Positions 63,228-64,000 of a stretch of DNA of 64,000 nt are shown here, in pieces. This DNA comes from Pseudomonadota bacterium (GTDB taxonomy: Bacteria; Pseudomonadota; Alphaproteobacteria; Rhizobiales; Rhizobiaceae). A model generated the notes under the pieces. It saw only the letters and a program-made list of their open reading frames with translations, was not told the origin of the DNA and searched no databases. The stretch lies in the NCBI GenBank assembly GCA_020161665.1, contig JAIUPA010000021.1, positions 1 through 64,000 on the forward strand, read 5' to 3'. The translations under genes and the position numbers were made by a program. Every line of letters begins with the position of its first letter. The stretch's first letter is position 1.

Positions 63228-64000
63228 TCAGAGCGTCTTTTTGCGCACGGCTGCAATCAGCGTGCTTCCGAGATAATCCGAGGCGTCGCGCACGCCGGGA
63301 AGGGTATAGAAATACCCGCCGCCGATGGGCTTGATGTATTCCTCCAGCGGCTCGCCATCGAGCCTGCGCTGAACGGTGATGAAGCCCTTTTCAAGATCGC
63401 CCTGATAACAGATGAACAGAAGACCCTGATCGAGCTGGCCGGACTTCGTAACGCCGTTCGAATAGTTGAACGGGCGGCGCAGAATGAGGTTTTCCGTCAG
63501 CTGATCCTTGGCGGTGCGCGGCATGGCCAGACGAATATGGGAGTCGAGAGGCGTCAGCTTGCCTTCCGGATCATCGTCATAATGCGGGGCCGCGAACTCG
63601 CCGCCATTTCGCTGATCGAGGGGAGCCCCTTGCGTCTTGGTGCGACCAAAGATCAGTTCCTGTTCCTTCAGCGGCGTGCGGTCCCAACGTTCGACGAAAT
63701 TGCGGATGATGCGGACCAGCTGATAGCTGCCGCCAAGCGCCCATTCCGGTTCGCCGCGTTCCGGCCCCACCCAGACGACCTTTTCCATCATCTCGTCATT
63801 CCCGGCATCGGGATTGGCCGTGCCATCGCGAAAGCCGAGGAAGTTGCGCGCACTTTCGGCCATCGCACCGGGCGGTGTAGCGATGACCGGCACATTGCCT
63901 TCCTGCTTCCATTTCAGGACGAGCTGGCGCGCGGTGTTCTTGATGATGTCGCGCAGGGCGTGAATGGTGGTGTCCTGCGTATTGGCGCAGATCTGCAGCG
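63228..64000 (-). CDS. efeB: EfeB deferrochelatase/peroxidase (5' truncated)
   Basis: The frame is open to the window edge, giving 256 C-terminal residues. It is a dye-decolourising peroxidase-type protein: [17 protein letters not shown] near the visible start, the DyP signature [10 protein letters not shown] (GxxDG), the heme-side region with [11 protein letters not shown], and RRPFNYSNG. EfeB releases or oxidises iron from haem in the periplasm, with EfeO and EfeU. The N-terminus, with the expected Tat signal, and efeU lie outside the window. Confidence 0.92.
   Translation of the reverse strand, partial: LQICANTQDTTIHALRDIIKNTARQLVLKWKQEGNVPVIATPPGAMAESARNFLGFRDGTANPDAGNDEMMEKVVWVGPERGEPEWALGGSYQLVRIIRNFVERWDRTPLKEQELIFGRTKTQGAPLDQRNGGEFAAPHYDDDPEGKLTPLDSHIRLAMPRTAKDQLTENLILRRPFNYSNGVTKSGQLDQGLLFICYQGDLEKGFITVQRRLDGEPLEEYIKPIGGGYFYTLPGVRDASDYLGSTLIAAVRKKTL

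Noticed and set aside
1..64000. CRISPR array, insertion sequence, prophage, rRNA operon
   Set aside because: No regularly spaced repeats, no transposase, integrase or phage structural genes, and no rRNA sequence were seen in the window.

Overview
The window is a chromosomal segment of an alphaproteobacterium, almost certainly order Hyphomicrobiales and most like the Brucella/Ochrobactrum group; the genus is an inference. Supporting signs are a GcrA-family cell-cycle regulator behind a cluster of GANTC (CcrM) sites, a SAM-II riboswitch on metZ, an alphaproteobacterial SOS box (GAAC-N7-GAAC), a long two-domain Dcd, type B PutA with an Lrp-type PutR, rpmH-rnpA-yidC-engB away from dnaA, and short extragenic repeats of a type typical of these genomes. 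Coding density is high and both strands are used. I see no insertion sequence, prophage, CRISPR array or rRNA operon.

Layout. 1-6.1 kb: end of a membrane protein gene, the repair pair pdeM and Lhr-type helicase, tandem YitT membrane proteins, a TPR-methyltransferase. 6.3-8.5 kb: small membrane protein, CAP lipoprotein, pyrD and a DUF952 gene. 8.8-13.3 kb: orphan LuxR-type response regulator, LexA-like S24 regulator, solute-binding protein, BcsA-like glycosyltransferase, tRNA-Gly(CCC). 13.4-19.2 kb: dcd, riboswitch-controlled metZ, apaG and a Mg2+-type P-ATPase. 19.3-22.6 kb: argD-argF-hslO on the minus strand. 22.9-23.6 kb: gcrA. 23.8-31.7 kb: the complete phosphate module phoR-pstS-pstC-pstA-pstB-phoU-phoB, with a Pho box before pstS and ppk2 divergent from phoR.

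32.8-46.3 kb: hypothetical membrane protein, nitronate monooxygenase-like oxidoreductase behind a perfect palindrome, tRNA-Thr(CGT), an SOS-box-controlled Y-family polymerase coupled to a tiny zinc-ribbon-like protein, GST, pyrC-pyrE, a proline racemase superfamily enzyme, lipoprotein hydrolase, CoA-transferase, OxyR-like regulator and PfkB kinase. 46.3-51.2 kb: rpmH-rnpA-yidC-engB-argB, interrupted by a convergent anti-sigma-like gene. 51.5-56.3 kb: orphan histidine kinase, tRNA-Arg(ACG), lipoprotein, DUF2975/HTH pair, sulfatase superfamily hydrolase. 56.4-64 kb: putR/putA, an unassigned transporter-like protein, and the EfeO/EfeB iron-uptake genes.

Most genes are housekeeping: phosphate sensing and storage, arginine, methionine and pyrimidine synthesis, proline catabolism, iron uptake. 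The least explained pieces are regulatory DNA (argD promoter dyad, GANTC cluster, SAM-II switch with alternative hairpins, two regulator-type palindromes) and small partners (the zinc-ribbon protein behind the SOS polymerase, and the anti-sigma-like insertion). Many starts were moved inward from the longest open frame using ribosome-binding sites; where that is uncertain it is stated.
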